Origin: Strigamia acuminata
Taxonomy: Eukaryota > Arthropoda > Chilopoda > Geophilomorpha > Linotaeniidae
Assembly: GCA_949358305.1 (NCBI GenBank)
Contig: OX442321.1
Span: forward strand, 3,061,605-3,125,604
Direction of reading: 5' to 3'
DNA length: 64,000 nt
Each line of letters starts with the position of its first letter. Position 1 is the stretch's first letter. A program made the translations under genes and the position numbers. The notes below the pieces were generated by a model, which was not told where the DNA came from, searched no databases, and saw nothing but the letters and a program-made list of their open reading frames with translations. This document shows positions 11,550-22,528 of this stretch, piece after piece.

Positions 11550-13259
11550 TATGACGATCATGCAGTCGCTCATCGATATAGCGACAAATTACGCCAATAG
11601 ATGGCGCTGGCGACCACAGGCGGCAAATTCAAGTAGAATTTGTCAATTGATGTAAAACCACATAAAATGCAACTTTTATGTGATTTTAAGGCAGAGAGTC
11701 GACCTTATCTTATATTTATGGCAATAAATATAGATATTATGTTGTTTTGTGATAACTCTGCAAAGTTACCTCAAAACTAGGTTTAGGGGATTAACTCACC
11801 CCTCTGCACCTGCTTCCAGCTCGGACCCCCCCTTGGTTAAGTTGAAAGACTTAATCCAAAAGTGTTCCTCGCTATCCAGTTCCTGTCCCGACCTAGCAGA
11901 GAGCTATGGTCTGTCTAGCTGACCACCTGGACTGAAAATGTGTCCTGAGTATCCCATCACCTGGACCAGTGATTGGGGGGATTTGCAGGACCATTGCTCT
12001 CATTGGAGCAATGGCCAAGCTATTGTTTTCCCCGAGTATATACTTCCTCGCAACAGGAAGTAGCTCGCTCTTGACCAGATATTTGACTATATGTTTTCTT
12101 GAGCCCTTTCTACTACTCCGGTTGTCATGTTGATTGCGCAGACACTTGCTTGTCTGTTGATTGCGCAGTCAATGCCCCTTATACTGCGGGCCTATGACAA
12201 CCTACATACGGCGTACACTTGACGTGGAGATGGGTGATATGATGCCTCCATGTCCGGGTGCCCGATGACGGCTGTGTGGCCGTGAGGAGATCAGGTCGCG
12301 GCGATGAGTAGTAAGAATCCCGTCGGGCCGGATATAATTCAACAAGTGTTCCACAAGGCCTGCCAGTTACAGTAAGCCACGGCTGCCGAACAGCGTGTCG
12401 AAAATGTAACATTAGGGTTGAAATAACTAAACTCGGAAAAGTTTAGTTAGATTAAATCCCCAGCTAGTTTATGTCACAACTCAGCATTGTGCATAAACAT
12501 GGATACTTCTTCCAGAACTGTACAAAACTGAAGACTAGCTACATTAGCATTTACTTGCCAGTAAATGTGTAACTAAATTGCCAACTTTATGTAAGCAGAA
12601 TTATTACGAGTATTTACTGAAAAGTAATACTCTAATAAATACATCCATTACACGGAACCAGAAGTTATGATTGTAAACTTGCAACAGTTTACTCTCGTAT
12701 GAAGAACCATTTGACGTATCACACCAATTATAGATGTCTTAAAACATTTATAAGAGGTCAATTGGTAAATGGCTCTCACAAGCCATTTAAACCAATAACC
12801 GCCCCAAGTTTGTGGCGATGCAGATACAGTCAACCGGAAGTCCTCGGATACTAACCTTTTCATTACAGATTTGAACCAGACCCCGATGTACAATTAGGAC
12901 CAAATAATCAACCGATTCAGACGACATCTTACCTACCCGATGAAGCCGACTTGATATTATTATAGCGCCGCACAGGCAACTATATGTATAGTTTAATCGA
13001 GAATTCCTTTGGCCATTTGTCGGCATAGTTATTGTGTAACTATATTTTATGCAAATTGATTAATATAATCACTTTACGGTGATTATATTTAGATATCAAT
13101 AAATATGTTATGTCTTGATAACCGCATGTGTCATTATTTTACCCAGTTCACACTTTAGGTTTGTTAACTTATCTCTCAACTACTAGAATTGATAGACTTG
13201 CTTGTTATGCCAAAATACACATTTTGAGCGGATAGCGTCATCGAAAGGTCATCGTCACA
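11550..13259 (+). repeat. 3' LTR of the 3.2-13.3 kb element
   Basis: It runs from TATGACGATC to CATCGTCACA in direct orientation with the 5' LTR. It is 23 bp longer, mainly through an insertion near 12,880-12,902. Confidence 0.85.
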
Positions 13260-13263
13260 GAGT

Positions 13264-14107
13264 TCTCCTCGATTAAGAGCCGCACTCGAAAATAGCCGTG
13301 ACTGAAAGTGGCAGTTTTGAATAAGAGCCGCGGCTCTTACTCGACAAAATACGGTATTTAATATTTAATATTGAAAGTGACATTTGGTTAATACCGTTTT
13401 GTCAACGCCATCTTGTCGACCAGGTTGAATTGTTGACTTTAGTTGTCGACAAGACGGCGTCGACAAAACGACGTCGTCAAAGTGAAATCCGACTAAATGA
13501 CCTCTTGTCGCTGCAACATAGAACTATATCCGGAAGAATATCTGCTTATTTAGATGAGATTGAGGAAATTGTGGGTGTGGGTTTGTTTTTGTCTGTGTTT
13601 GCTGTGAAAAAATGTCTTGTTCTTCACAAAACACCCAAACAACTGAAATTTATTTTTTTGAATAAGTCTGTCTTTACTGGAAAACTGTTTCGTTTACGTG
13701 ATCAGTTTTCCAGAAAAGTAAAATTCGCATTTTCACTTATCCAGATAACTGGGTACATGTAAACATGGTAATGTAAAGCAGAACAAAAAGAACAAGAAAT
13801 TAGTTTTCACCAAAGGCCTTTCGATCTTGCAATTATCGTCAGCGATATGCTTTATTTAATCACAAAATGCACTTTATTTAAACAACGGCATAGTTTTACA
13901 TACAAAAAAAGAATGTCATTTCTAAATAGCTGATGGTCCCAATGTTTTAGCCTAATTCTTAAATTCTACTTGAATTATGACTGAAATAAATAAATCAATA
14001 AAATCATTCGTATATCGTCTTACAGCAATTACATTAAGGATGTATTCTCCTCAGCTAACTAATAAAAATCATGAATCATTCATCCACTAAACAAGCAGTT
14101 GTTGACA
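13264..14107. other. Intergenic stretch with repeat scraps
   Basis: At 13,265-13,345 there are copies of the motif rattaagagccg/gagccgcggctc, also seen near 57,190-57,300. At 13,590-13,640 the plus strand carries a segment matching the minus-strand CC-K/E-KMSCS exon found upstream of the Thr-rich genes (26,820, 35,126, 61,430). At 13,680-13,770 a segment matches the right end of the TIR element at 39,272. No gene is supported. Confidence 0.5.
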
Positions 14108-14423
14108 ATGAAATTGCTGTGCATAGCAATTCTGTTTGCAATTTTTCTGGAAGTGCACGTGGAAGCAGAACAAACAATAACCTCGTGTACGGAAACTTGT
14201 ATTTTTGTTGTAAATCGTTTCTTAGTATGTTTATATCATTTAACCAGTCTGTCCTTTCAAAAAGCAATCTCCAACTCAATGTGTTGCCTGCAAGTCAAAT
14301 GCTAACTGCCCAACTGACACAATGTGTTGCTTAACTAACAGTAATGCCAAATGTTGCATAAAACCAGATATTTTGCAGCCTGCACCAGTAATCCTGCAGC
14401 CAAGTAATATTTTAATAATTTAA
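14108..14423 (+). CDS. Small secreted WAP-like protein (2 exons)
   Basis: The predicted product is 86 residues. Exon 1 (14,108-14,209) encodes a signal peptide, MKLLCIAILFAIFLEVHVEA, and a short Cys-containing stretch. A 55-bp GT-AG intron (14,210-14,264) joins in phase 0 to exon 2 (14,265-14,423). Exon 2 has cysteines in the order C-x2-C, C, CC, CC (motifs CVACKSNANC, DTMCCL and KCC), the same core as its neighbours. The intron length equals that of the gene at 16,571, supporting the model. The donor choice is the weakest point: I chose the one giving an in-frame join. It has no Thr-rich region. The extracellular inhibitor or antimicrobial role is inferred from the family. Confidence 0.6.
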
Positions 14424-14782
14424 TATTTTAAGTCTTAAATATTTTCTTCCAATTTATCTCAGAATGAAATTATCAAAATGATAACACGTTTACAACAAAT
14501 TAATTCCACTTTTGTATCTGAATAAACAATATTAAGCAATGAATTAAACAATTTGTCAGTGTTTTACAACTTTACAATAGCTGCATTCAATCCTGAAACC
14601 AAGTGGATTTTCGATTGAACACACTAAAGATGTTACCTACAACACGTGGTCACAATAGCCAATAGCAGATGACAAAGAGATAAGTCAATTGTATAAGTCA
14701 AATAAGTGATTTCAATTTCATCAAGTCAGAATCCTCTTATTTAAATTCTTTCAGATTGACCTCTCAGAAATACAATAGGAGC

Positions 14783-16083
14783 GTTCAAAGTTTTGGTTTA
14801 TACCGTTTATGCCATTTAAAAAAATCGACCAAAATAGTACGCAAAAATATGCCTAACCGTGAATGTGTTCGGTATTAGGCCACCGGTTTGTTGTATTGTT
14901 TTTGCGTCGCCATGGTGCATAAAAATTCTATTTCTCTCATTTAACCAATGAATTGTGGTTGGGGCCCCTTATTTAAACATAATTTAGCATTTCGTGACTG
15001 TATGATCTTAGCCATGGTAGCCTGAAGACTACATACCGTGGAGTGGAATGCATACTCACGTAAATGAAAGACTCCAGATTGTTGGGTTGTTGGCCTTTAA
15101 CCGTTGTCTAGGGGTTGGAGTCTCCCATCTAACCGCGTGTTGGCTGTGCTGCAAAGGCTTGCCACACCGGCAACCGACCCGTCACACACAGGGAGGGATT
15201 CCAATGAATGACGTGGTCGGTTAAACATACTATTCTGTCGTATTTATCCATACGGGTGAAAGGGTATTGTGGCGATAAATTCACCGACATTAGAATAGTC
15301 CTAGGCATGTGAGAGACTCGAGAGAAGATATACCATTGTTTTAAAAAGTATAACAATTTATTTACAATAATAAAGAAATAGTAAAATGGTTGCTTAAATC
15401 TTAATATGGCAATATGGCATTCATAAGTGGAACTGGAATGGACTTACAGTCTGGGTCTCTAGTTTTCTCTCCTCGAATCCTGTCGGCCAATTTCCAATCG
15501 GCATGGTCCTCGAATCGTTCCCGTTGCGAACGTTGCACAAACGTTGCGAAAAATGTTCTTAAAGTTGTCGGGAATTCGTTCCGCATTCCTACGATCGCGT
15601 TACACGTCCTCTCAACGAAACTGGATACACGGGAAAACGTCTTGGTGACATCGGAACAGTGGATCGTTGTTCAAGGAACTTTTCGACCGCGTGGTCGACG
15701 GGAAAATTGTCCAACAAAGGCAAAAGTTCAGATCTGGATGACTGTTCTCTCTGGTTGCAGCTTGAAGAGTGTCATTGAGCTCTCGTGGCCCACTTTTTTA
15801 TGACTGGTCCGGATTAACTCAATGTCCAATCATAGATTGGACCAATTGGCAACTTGGAACAAGTGCCAACTGACCGGAGTGGCCAATAATCGAACTTGTG
15901 GCATTTATTATTGCCACAGTATTTTTAATTTGGTTGTAAAAATCAAATCCCAGCATAATCTGATTCATAAACCACTCCAGTTCTGGTTTTGGTTTTTGCG
16001 GTTTTTGGTGATGATTTTTCGCTGTTTTTGATGCCATTTTGTGTATAGAAACAGTAAAACCCGTGAAACCCAAAACTTTGAAC
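14783..16083. mobile_element. Probable TIR element of about 1.3 kb
   Basis: The left end gttcaaagttttgg and the right end ccaaaactttgaac are inverted. The same terminal motif (aactttgaacgc) ends the repeats at 19,895-20,330 and 22,010-22,310. The inside is mixed. A segment at 15,003-15,130 matches, inverted, dispersed sequence at 60,655-60,790, and 15,401-15,800 holds a GC-richer minus-strand coding-like stretch. I could not establish a target duplication. Confidence 0.4.
15401..15690 (-). pseudogene. Unrecognised coding-like fragment inside a TIR element
   Basis: The minus strand is open for about 95 codons ending at TAG (15,401), with charged, protein-like composition (motifs FVERTC and ADWKLADRIRGEK) and AATAAA within 60 bases downstream of the stop. 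Upstream the frame is broken by stops near 15,690-15,740. It may be a captured or decayed exon. I do not recognise the family. Confidence 0.3.
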
Positions 16084-16101
16084 GTGCCTAATGTAAAAAA
16101 C

Positions 16102-16137
16102 ATTATTTAGATAAGTCATTTGACTTATCTAAATAAT
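16102..16137. repeat. 36-bp perfect palindrome
   Basis: Arms of 17 bp (attatttagataagtca and its complement) are separated by TT. It lies just outside the TIR element ending at 16,083. Confidence 0.9.
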
Positions 16138-16491
16138 ACGGAGTAAGTTATTTGGCGATGAGAACTGTTGAGGCAATTTGTTTGAACAGCTTTCATTTAC
16201 ACTATCGGCTTCACATTACAACTTTAGAGTGGCTGTTTAAACATATAAACTTTGAATTCAGAAACTACTGTAAATAGGATTTTTTCTGTTGGCTTAATTC
16301 CACATAATTTGTCCACACAAGTGCTATTTAATCCAATTTCCTGCAAGTGACTTAATAGCTCATTTTGCCAAAGTAATGACAACCATTGTATATACAACAA
16401 CTTGATCACATTTCCTCATTGACACAAAGAAGAAAATGTGTAAAGCAAACACAAATTGCTTAATAACATTGTCAGCACCACCTACCAGATG

Positions 16492-16499
16492 TATAAAAA
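16492..16499 (+). promoter_or_regulatory. TATA box of the gene at 16,571
   Basis: TATAAAAA lies 72 bp upstream of the start codon, leaving room for a leader of about 45 bases. No second candidate is closer. Confidence 0.6.
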
Positions 16500-16570
16500 C
16501 CATACATAAAAGCTAGAAGTTATGAAACGAGACAGCTATTCAGTTGGGTAATAACAGTGCTGCATTAAAA

Positions 16571-17111
16571 ATGAAAATCATCGTAGGAATTTTGCTGTGT
16601 GTCCTTTTCGTCTCACTAATACAAGTCCCTTTGGATGCTCAAACAATCGCATGTAAGTAAAAACGTCCAATTTCATTTACATTATTTGCAAAACATATCT
16701 TTGACAGCTTGCCCAACGCTTACTCTGACAAAATGGTGTCTGCGCTGCACTTCGTCAAATAACTGTGCCGGTGGGTCGCTCTGCTGCCCGAATGGAAACA
16801 ATGATGGTCGCTCGTGTTGTATGAGAGCAGTTATTACTCAAGTAACAACAACAACAACAGCACCAGCACCAGCACCAAATCCAAATCCAAACCCAGAACC
16901 AAATCCAGCACCAAACCCAAACCCAGCACCAAACCCAAATCCAGAACCAAACCCAAACCCAGCACCAAATCCAAATCCAGAACCAAACCCAAACCCAGCA
17001 CCAAATCCAAATCCAGCACCAAACCCAAATCCAGAACCAAACCCAAACCCAGCACCAAATCCAAATCCAGAACCAAACCCAGCACCAAACCCAAACCCAG
17101 ACGGACGATAA
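16571..17111 (+). CDS. Secreted WAP-like protein with Asn-Pro-rich tail (2 exons)
   Basis: Exon 1 (16,571-16,652) encodes signal peptide MKIIVGILLCVLFVSLIQVP. A 55-bp intron with GTAAGT donor and TTGACAG acceptor leads to exon 2 (16,708-17,111). The join is phase 1 and the product is 161 residues. Cysteines are C29, C38, C41, C47, C53-C54 and C64-C65, a compact eight-cysteine WAP-like core. Five threonines follow, then about 80 residues of Asn-Pro, Glu-Pro and Ala-Pro repeats (NPNPEPNPAP type) to the stop. The low-complexity tail suggests an extended, possibly matrix-binding stalk. Unlike the Thr-rich genes, the WAP core here precedes the repeat. Its exon 2 core and 3' region recur at 36,782-36,909, joined to a different N-terminus. 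Function is inferred. Confidence 0.8.
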
Positions 17112-18878
17112 GAATAAGCCACCGGGACCAACGTCTTGTACTGGTTCCACCAAGCCAAGTTGTGTAGTTAATGATATATCCACAACACAAATAGAAAATC
17201 ATTGTTAAACAAATACAATTAATTTGTTACTGCATTCCAATAAAGTCACATAAAAGGAAAATTTGTTTCTCGTCTTTTTTTTTTAATATAGAAATTTTAT
17301 AGTCTATCTCCTGTCCCAAAATTTCTTGTTGGAAAAAACAAATCGGTTTGGACTCCGGAGCCGAGAAATAAAGTATGAATTTTCTCTAAATACAAAATAA
17401 AGTTTGCGGCAGGTACTTTTCCCTTACAATTATGATATTTTTTACACCGGTAAAGTTACAAGTTTTATACTATATTTATATAAGCATAACGGGAGTTTTT
17501 ATAAATTAAAAGTACTTGCTGCAAACCGTGTATTCTGTTGTGACACATGTTGTAGCGCCACCTGACGCCCACGGTAACTTTATGCAAATAAAATTGTAGC
17601 ACAGGTTTACTTCCGTTTCGATAATTTAACAGTGTGCACGTTATTTTGCCTCTCCTACATGATTTAAACTACGTAATTCATCGGTTTCCTGCATTGAAGA
17701 ATCTAAAATAATAAAATCGCGTTTTATTATCCAAATTGAGTCATAAAATATATTTGTAGAAATCTGAAATCTCTATTGCAATAAAAAAAAGATATAAAAA
17801 TGTCATACCAGGAAATAATCGTTTAATGAACTTTAACCCAACCTGACACCTTATAATAAACTCTAAATAAATCTTCCAATTAATAATAGACAAGACAAAT
17901 ATTAGATACAAGCTCATTTCAATCAAAGCTTTCGGATTCTAAATTTCTTTGTAAGCCTCACTCAGATCACTGTATTAACTCCTTTAAACATCTAGTTATA
18001 TAGACCCACAGGATGTTTACTAAACATCGTACTCTAACAATAATAATCTAATTATTAGTTGAAGTACAAATGATAAAACCAATACCATATTTAAAAAATA
18101 TAAAAATTTTAGTTTTGAATTGTTGCCATCTGGTGATAAATTTCCATACATTTCCATACATTTTACAAGCTGGAAACATAGGATCTTTAGTCATTAATTT
18201 CCAGGCTTGTGAAATGAATGGAAATACAAATTTCCAAATCAAGTTTACATTAACTTTCCATACAATTACAATTACTTGCAACATCATCTTTCAGTGTTGA
18301 AAATTTGCAGAAATTCAACTTTCCAAACATACGATAGTTTACATTAGCTTTCCATACATTTAATAACAACTTACATCATCATCTTTCAGTGTTGAAAATT
18401 AACAGAAATTCAACTTTCCTTTTCATTATATTTCCAAACTGGAATTTATCCAACTTCACCTTTAACTTTCCAATGATTTTTTTTTTGAAAATCCAAATTT
18501 TATTGCAGTGATATACTTTCGGCATTAAGCAGTACACTTTTGGCTTTTCTTATGACTACAGCACTGTTACTAAAAATTCGACTACTTGATTGCAACATAC
18601 TATAGTTGATGATCTTGATGCTAAATTTGTACTGCGCATACCATTCTGCCCAGACGATTTTCTAACTCCAATTCTTATTTAGCAGTATACATTAGTAAAA
18701 TCTAGGTTTTCCTGAATGCGTAATTACCTTACTTCAAAAGACAATCATTAAAATTTTACAATTCCTATCTCCAATTTCCTTATGATATGACTTATTTCAA
18801 GCCACCCACCCAAACACACCTATTTTATGGAAAGTGCAATAAAAGATATCTAGAGCAAGTAAACCATCATAAAACTTG
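17112..18878. other. Intergenic AT-rich region
   Basis: The first 450 bp is the 3' flank of the NP-rich gene, repeated at about 36,910-37,040 and 37,565-37,900. At 18,244-18,420 a roughly 94-bp unit (tttacattarctttccatac ... ttcaactttcc) is tandemly duplicated with about 15% difference. I see no gene in the rest. Confidence 0.6.
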
Positions 18879-18886
18879 TATAAAAG
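18879..18886 (+). promoter_or_regulatory. TATA box of the gene at 18,937
   Basis: TATAAAAG lies within accatcataaaacttgtata. The same context recurs without a gene at about 19,828-19,845 and 21,970-21,990. Confidence 0.55.
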
Positions 18887-18936
18887 TAGAAAATTTTCTT
18901 CTCAAGTAATACACTGCATTGGATTCATATCAGAAA

Positions 18937-19642
18937 ATGAGGTAAAGCATTAATGATTATCAATTCTGCCTTCTATTGACCAAGCAACAATTTCCTCACA
19001 TTTTCAAACTTTGTTTCTTCCATAGGACCAACATTCTAACCTGTTTCTTTTTACTATTACTTTTTGGAGTTACCAATTCATTCTTCTGGATACCATTTTA
19101 CATCTCAACTGCTCCTTCAACCACTGGTGTTACAGGTCCAACTACTGCATCCATTGCCACGGTTTCCGTTACTCCTGCTATCCCACCTACAGTAAGAAGA
19201 AGACGTCGCCAAGTTCCTCCTCTTGCAACCACTCCTGCACCTGCCAGTAGTCCAACAGGTTCAACTGCTGCCACCTCTGCCACTACAAGTCCATGTAAGT
19301 TGCCAATCATTACAAGTGGTGAATTTAGGTTTGCCGTATTTTGGCTCCGTCAATGAAATCCAACAAAACTTTCATCTCTGCCTTCAGTTCTCCTCTGAAT
19401 AGCAAGTACAGGAAGCATGTTGGAAAACATTGAAAAATAGGTTGCCTAAATTTATAAAAACAATTAATTTAAATTTGTATTATTTTATAGCTCCAAAACC
19501 AGGTACTTGTCCATTGTTGGGTGCTTATAGTCCATGGTGTGGAAACTGTACTCTGGATTCTCAATGTCCTGGGATCCAAAAATGTTGTCCTGCTGGTTAT
19601 TCTGGAAGAAATTGCTGCTTTGCTGTACTATTGACTGGTTAA
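18937..19642 (+). CDS. Secreted Thr/Ala/Pro-linker WAP-like protein (3 exons)
   Basis: Exon 1 is only ATGAG (18,937-18,941), followed by a GTAAAG donor. Exon 2 is 19,026-19,294 and exon 3 is 19,491-19,642. Both joins are in frame and the product is 141 residues. A hydrophobic leader (LTCFFLLLLFGVTNSFFW) is followed by a Thr/Pro/Ala linker with an Arg cluster at residues 59-63 (VRRRRRQ), a likely furin-type cleavage site. After the phase-1 intron, exon 3 encodes a WAP-like module beginning SPKPGTCP and ending NCCF, with eight cysteines. The five-base first exon is unusual but gives the only methionine in frame before the leader. Function is inferred as extracellular. Confidence 0.75.
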
Positions 19643-19794
19643 AACACAAATTAATTGATGCAACATGTCATACACCATTGAATTTAAGGTCTCATTATTG
19701 ACATCAATTTCTGAAAATTCCTATCTTGAAAAATAAAAAATTTGAATAAAAATTATTAAAAAATGTACATTTTTTAATCACTCTCCCTACACTG

Positions 19795-20330
19795 ATGCAA
19801 TAAGATATCAATTGCAAACAAACCAACCATAAAACTTGTATAAAAAAAGAAAGTATATAAAAAATAGAAATCTTTTTTTCTTTGCTGGGCTTTATACGGT
19901 TTATAACCTTTATACCATAAACACAAATGAAACAAAAGCCTCAAACACAGTCTCAACTTAAATCTCAAAAGAAAAAAACAAAATACTGTAGAAATGTTAA
20001 ATACAGTAAGCGTGATCAAAGTTTCGGTTTTAAACGGTTCAAAAACAGACAAAAACCATCACCAAAAACCGGAAAAACCAAAACACGACAGGAGTGGTTT
20101 ATGAATGGTTTAGAAATGGTATAAACTGCTGTGTTCAGCTTCACTGCATGTTTGTGTAGTGACCGCCATGTTCTCTTTAGGCGCTGTACCCCCAGCGCCA
20201 CCTATGTATTTTGCATATTAAATAAATCACTTGTTAGTTCAAAGACCAGCTTGACTGACCTTTATTTCCGACCACCTTCTACATGAAAATCAATTAGTAA
20301 GAATATATTATAAACCTAAACTTTGAACGC
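19795..20330 (+). repeat. Dispersed repeat with orphan promoter, copy 1
   Basis: At 19,795-19,870 the sequence matches the TATA region of the gene at 18,937. It then passes into an element (19,890-20,120, ending again at aactttgaacgc, 20,318-20,330) that recurs at 22,010-22,310. This copy carries about 190 extra bases (20,127-20,310), including a short stretch ending in AATAAA. It is a duplicated promoter segment later invaded by repeats. Confidence 0.5.
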
Positions 20331-20481
20331 ATAATAATCTGGTGAAAGATGGTTGTTTATAATCAAATAACAATAAAAATATTTTTTCTTTGTGTTATTC
20401 TAGTCTGTTCATGAGATATATGATATATTACTCTTTCTTGGAACAGCTTATTTGATCAATTTAAATTTCTCTTATTACAGA

Positions 20482-20536
20482 AATGGATTGAGGATGCAAA
20501 GTGTACGCAGTGTACACTTTGCATCCTCAATCCATT
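20482..20536 (+). repeat. Perfect 25-bp stem in the 5' leader of the pseudogene at 20,546
   Basis: Arms at 20,482-20,506 and 20,512-20,536 are exact complements around a 5-base loop. The left arm is the normal cluster leader (ATGGATTGAGGATGCAAAG); the right arm is its inverted copy, just before the start codon. Confidence 0.95.
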
Positions 20537-20545
20537 CTATTCAAA

Positions 20546-21693
20546 ATGAAAGTTAATGTTTTAATCATTTGTGTTTGTTAGATTTTTCTAGGAGTCTTGC
20601 ACGTTCACGCAATTACAAGCAGAAAATTAGAATTAGAAAAATATGCGTTGTGGTTTTTTACGAAAACCGCACTGCACTCGCCCAAAGAAATAACCGCACA
20701 ACCCTACTGACCATCCTCCTAAAAGAACTCATTACTAATTTTGCAATACCGTACTTTAAAAGTGATTAATGTAATTTTGTACTTCCTCTGTCCCAAATTA
20801 TGTTATACATTTCTCTAAAAAATTCCCAATTATTGTTGGTTTTGTATATTTCTAAGATATTTTAACTGAATATCCTTCAAAATTAAGTGTGTTTGCTAAC
20901 CAATGGATTGCATTATGGGTAATTAGTTTTATCATTCCGTTATTCTTAAGTTGCATCCTCTCAAAATGCACTCAAAACTAAGTGACACCTGTTGTGCTTA
21001 AAGTAAAGTGAAAATGAATTTGAAAAATGGCTGTTTCCAAAGAAAAATGACAAAATAGAAGAAATTAACTGATAATCGGCAAAATTTTATACAACAGCTC
21101 TTGCTGAAACAAAGCATTGTTTGGAATAAAGCATCATTAATGAAATTTGCAAGCAAATTGAAATTACTTGACTAACTATTTGGCGAGAAGTTAAAAAACA
21201 ATACAATGAAGGACATATTCCTGCCAAAAGATAAACATAACAATGTATTTTTGACATTGCAATATTGTATGGAGTCAGGGATGATAGCAAAGAGTAGCAA
21301 CAATTACAAAATTCACAAATTCAGAGCAATCATTACAAGTTATTGTTATGGAGCATTATTTATTGTTATTGTTTACTCTTTATTTTTTATTGTTATTATT
21401 TACCGGTACTTCATATTATTTATTGTTTACTTAATTTATTTATAATTTAACTTAATTATATTAATTTTGCATTTTTATAATGATAAAAATCAAATAAAAC
21501 TTCAAATGTATACTACTGTATAATTTGGGACAAAAATAATACTAGAAATGTATACCATAATTTGGGACAGAGGGAGTATTATTTTCTAGTTACCAAAACG
21601 AGGATGTCCAGGATATTCGTGTAGTCAGGATTCTCAATGTCCTGGCACGTGCAAGTAATACTGGAAATTTGTGCTGTTTTGATGTATTATAAT
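20546..21693 (+). pseudogene. Disrupted cluster gene of the 22,529 type
   Basis: The signal-peptide exon begins MKVNVLIICVC and then meets TAG at 20,579. The rest continues in register with the 22,529 gene (LGVLHVHAITSR) but lacks the Cys-Pro region. A TIR element of 795 bp sits in what was the intron. The terminal WAP-like exon (21,592-21,693) follows a ttctag acceptor but has lost the KCC segment, which shifts its frame. Three independent lesions make it a pseudogene. Confidence 0.8.
20782..21576. mobile_element. Mariner-like TIR element, TA target
   Basis: Inverted ends cttcctctgtcccaaatta and taatttgggacagagggag are flanked by TA (20,780-20,781 and 21,577-21,578). The inside has only short, broken frames, one near 21,140-21,240 with helix-turn-helix-like wording, so it is probably a decayed or non-autonomous mariner relative. 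Confidence 0.75.
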
Positions 21694-22465
21694 AGCTTAA
21701 AAATATACAATCATCTCATGTATCATTTACCATGTTTACTGTGGTGACCCTGAAGTGTTTTTCGTGTTTTTACTAAATAAAAACGTTACTACGTAAAGAA
21801 ATTGTATATTTTATTTTATTTTGCGCCAAACCAAGTTACATAATTAGGGGAGGAAAACTCCCCCAGCATGGTTCACCCCAATTTGGCTGGGGTGAAGCCG
21901 TTAATTATCCGTTTGGTGCAGCAAAATGTTTTGTTACACCAAATCAAACTAGTTGCGCAGACAAACCAACCATAAAACTTGTATAAAAATAGAAAGTATA
22001 TAGGAAATAGAAATGTTTCTTTCTTTGCTGGGCTTTATACGGTTTATAACCTTCATACCATTAACACAAATGAAACAAAAGCCTCAAACACAGTCTCAAC
22101 TTAAATCTCAAAAGAAAAAGACAAAATACTGTAGAAATGTTAAATACATTAAGCGCGATCAAAGTTTCAGCTTTAACCAGTTCCATAAATGGAATGACAT
22201 CAAAAACAGAAAAAAACCATCACCAAAAACCGGAAAAACCAGAACACGTTAGGAGTGGTTTATAAATGTTTATAAATGTTTATAAACGGTATAAACCTAA
22301 ACTTTGAACGCATAATAATCTGGTGAAAGATGGTTGTTTATAATCAAATAACAATAAAAATATTTTTTCTTTGTGTTATTCTAGTCTATTATTCATGAGA
22401 TATATGATATATTACTCTTTCTTGGAACAGCTTCTTTGATTAATTGAAATTTCTCTTATTACTGA
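21694..22465 (+). repeat. Intergenic segment with second copy of the orphan-promoter repeat
   Basis: The stretch 21,955-22,310 repeats 19,810-20,120 plus 20,290-20,330 and is uninterrupted. From 22,295 to 22,465 it matches the upstream region of the neighbouring pseudogene almost exactly, so the 20.3-kb and 22.3-kb genes arose as one duplicated unit. The stretch 21,725-21,955 shows nothing I can assign. Confidence 0.6.
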
Positions 22466-22519
22466 AATGGATTGAGGATGCAAAGTGTATGCATGTACAC
22501 TTTGCATCCTCAATCCATT
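22466..22519 (+). repeat. Perfect 24-bp stem in the 5' leader of the gene at 22,529
   Basis: Arms 22,466-22,489 and 22,496-22,519 are exact complements around a 6-base loop. The hairpin is shared with the 20.5-kb pseudogene and absent from other cluster members. Immediately upstream, the acceptor found in all sister genes (TTAYNNCAG) reads TTACTG here, so the AG is lost. Confidence 0.95.
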
Positions 22520-22528
22520 CTATTCAAA

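Larger units (their letters stand above)
3178..13259 (+). mobile_element. Complete LTR retroelement lacking pol (LARD-like), tRNA-Gln primed
   Basis: Direct LTRs of about 1.7 kb (3178-4864 and 11,550-13,259) enclose 6.7 kb. A 4-bp GAGT duplication flanks the whole element (3174-3177 and 13,260-13,263). Two bases after the 5' LTR is an 18-nt tRNA-Gln primer site, and a purine tract sits directly before the 3' LTR. These four signs together define an LTR retroelement. The interior has no protease, reverse transcriptase or integrase, only a Ser/Pro/Arg-rich gag-like remnant and repetitive leader sequence. It fits the large non-autonomous LTR-derivative class that depends on a partner element. 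The LTRs differ by substitutions and an insertion of about 23 bp near 12,880, so it is not very recent. Confidence 0.88.

Noticed and set aside
13430-13762. 110-codon plus-strand ORF
   Set aside because: It merges a repeat scrap with a segment whose recognised reading (CCEKMSCSS) is in another frame.
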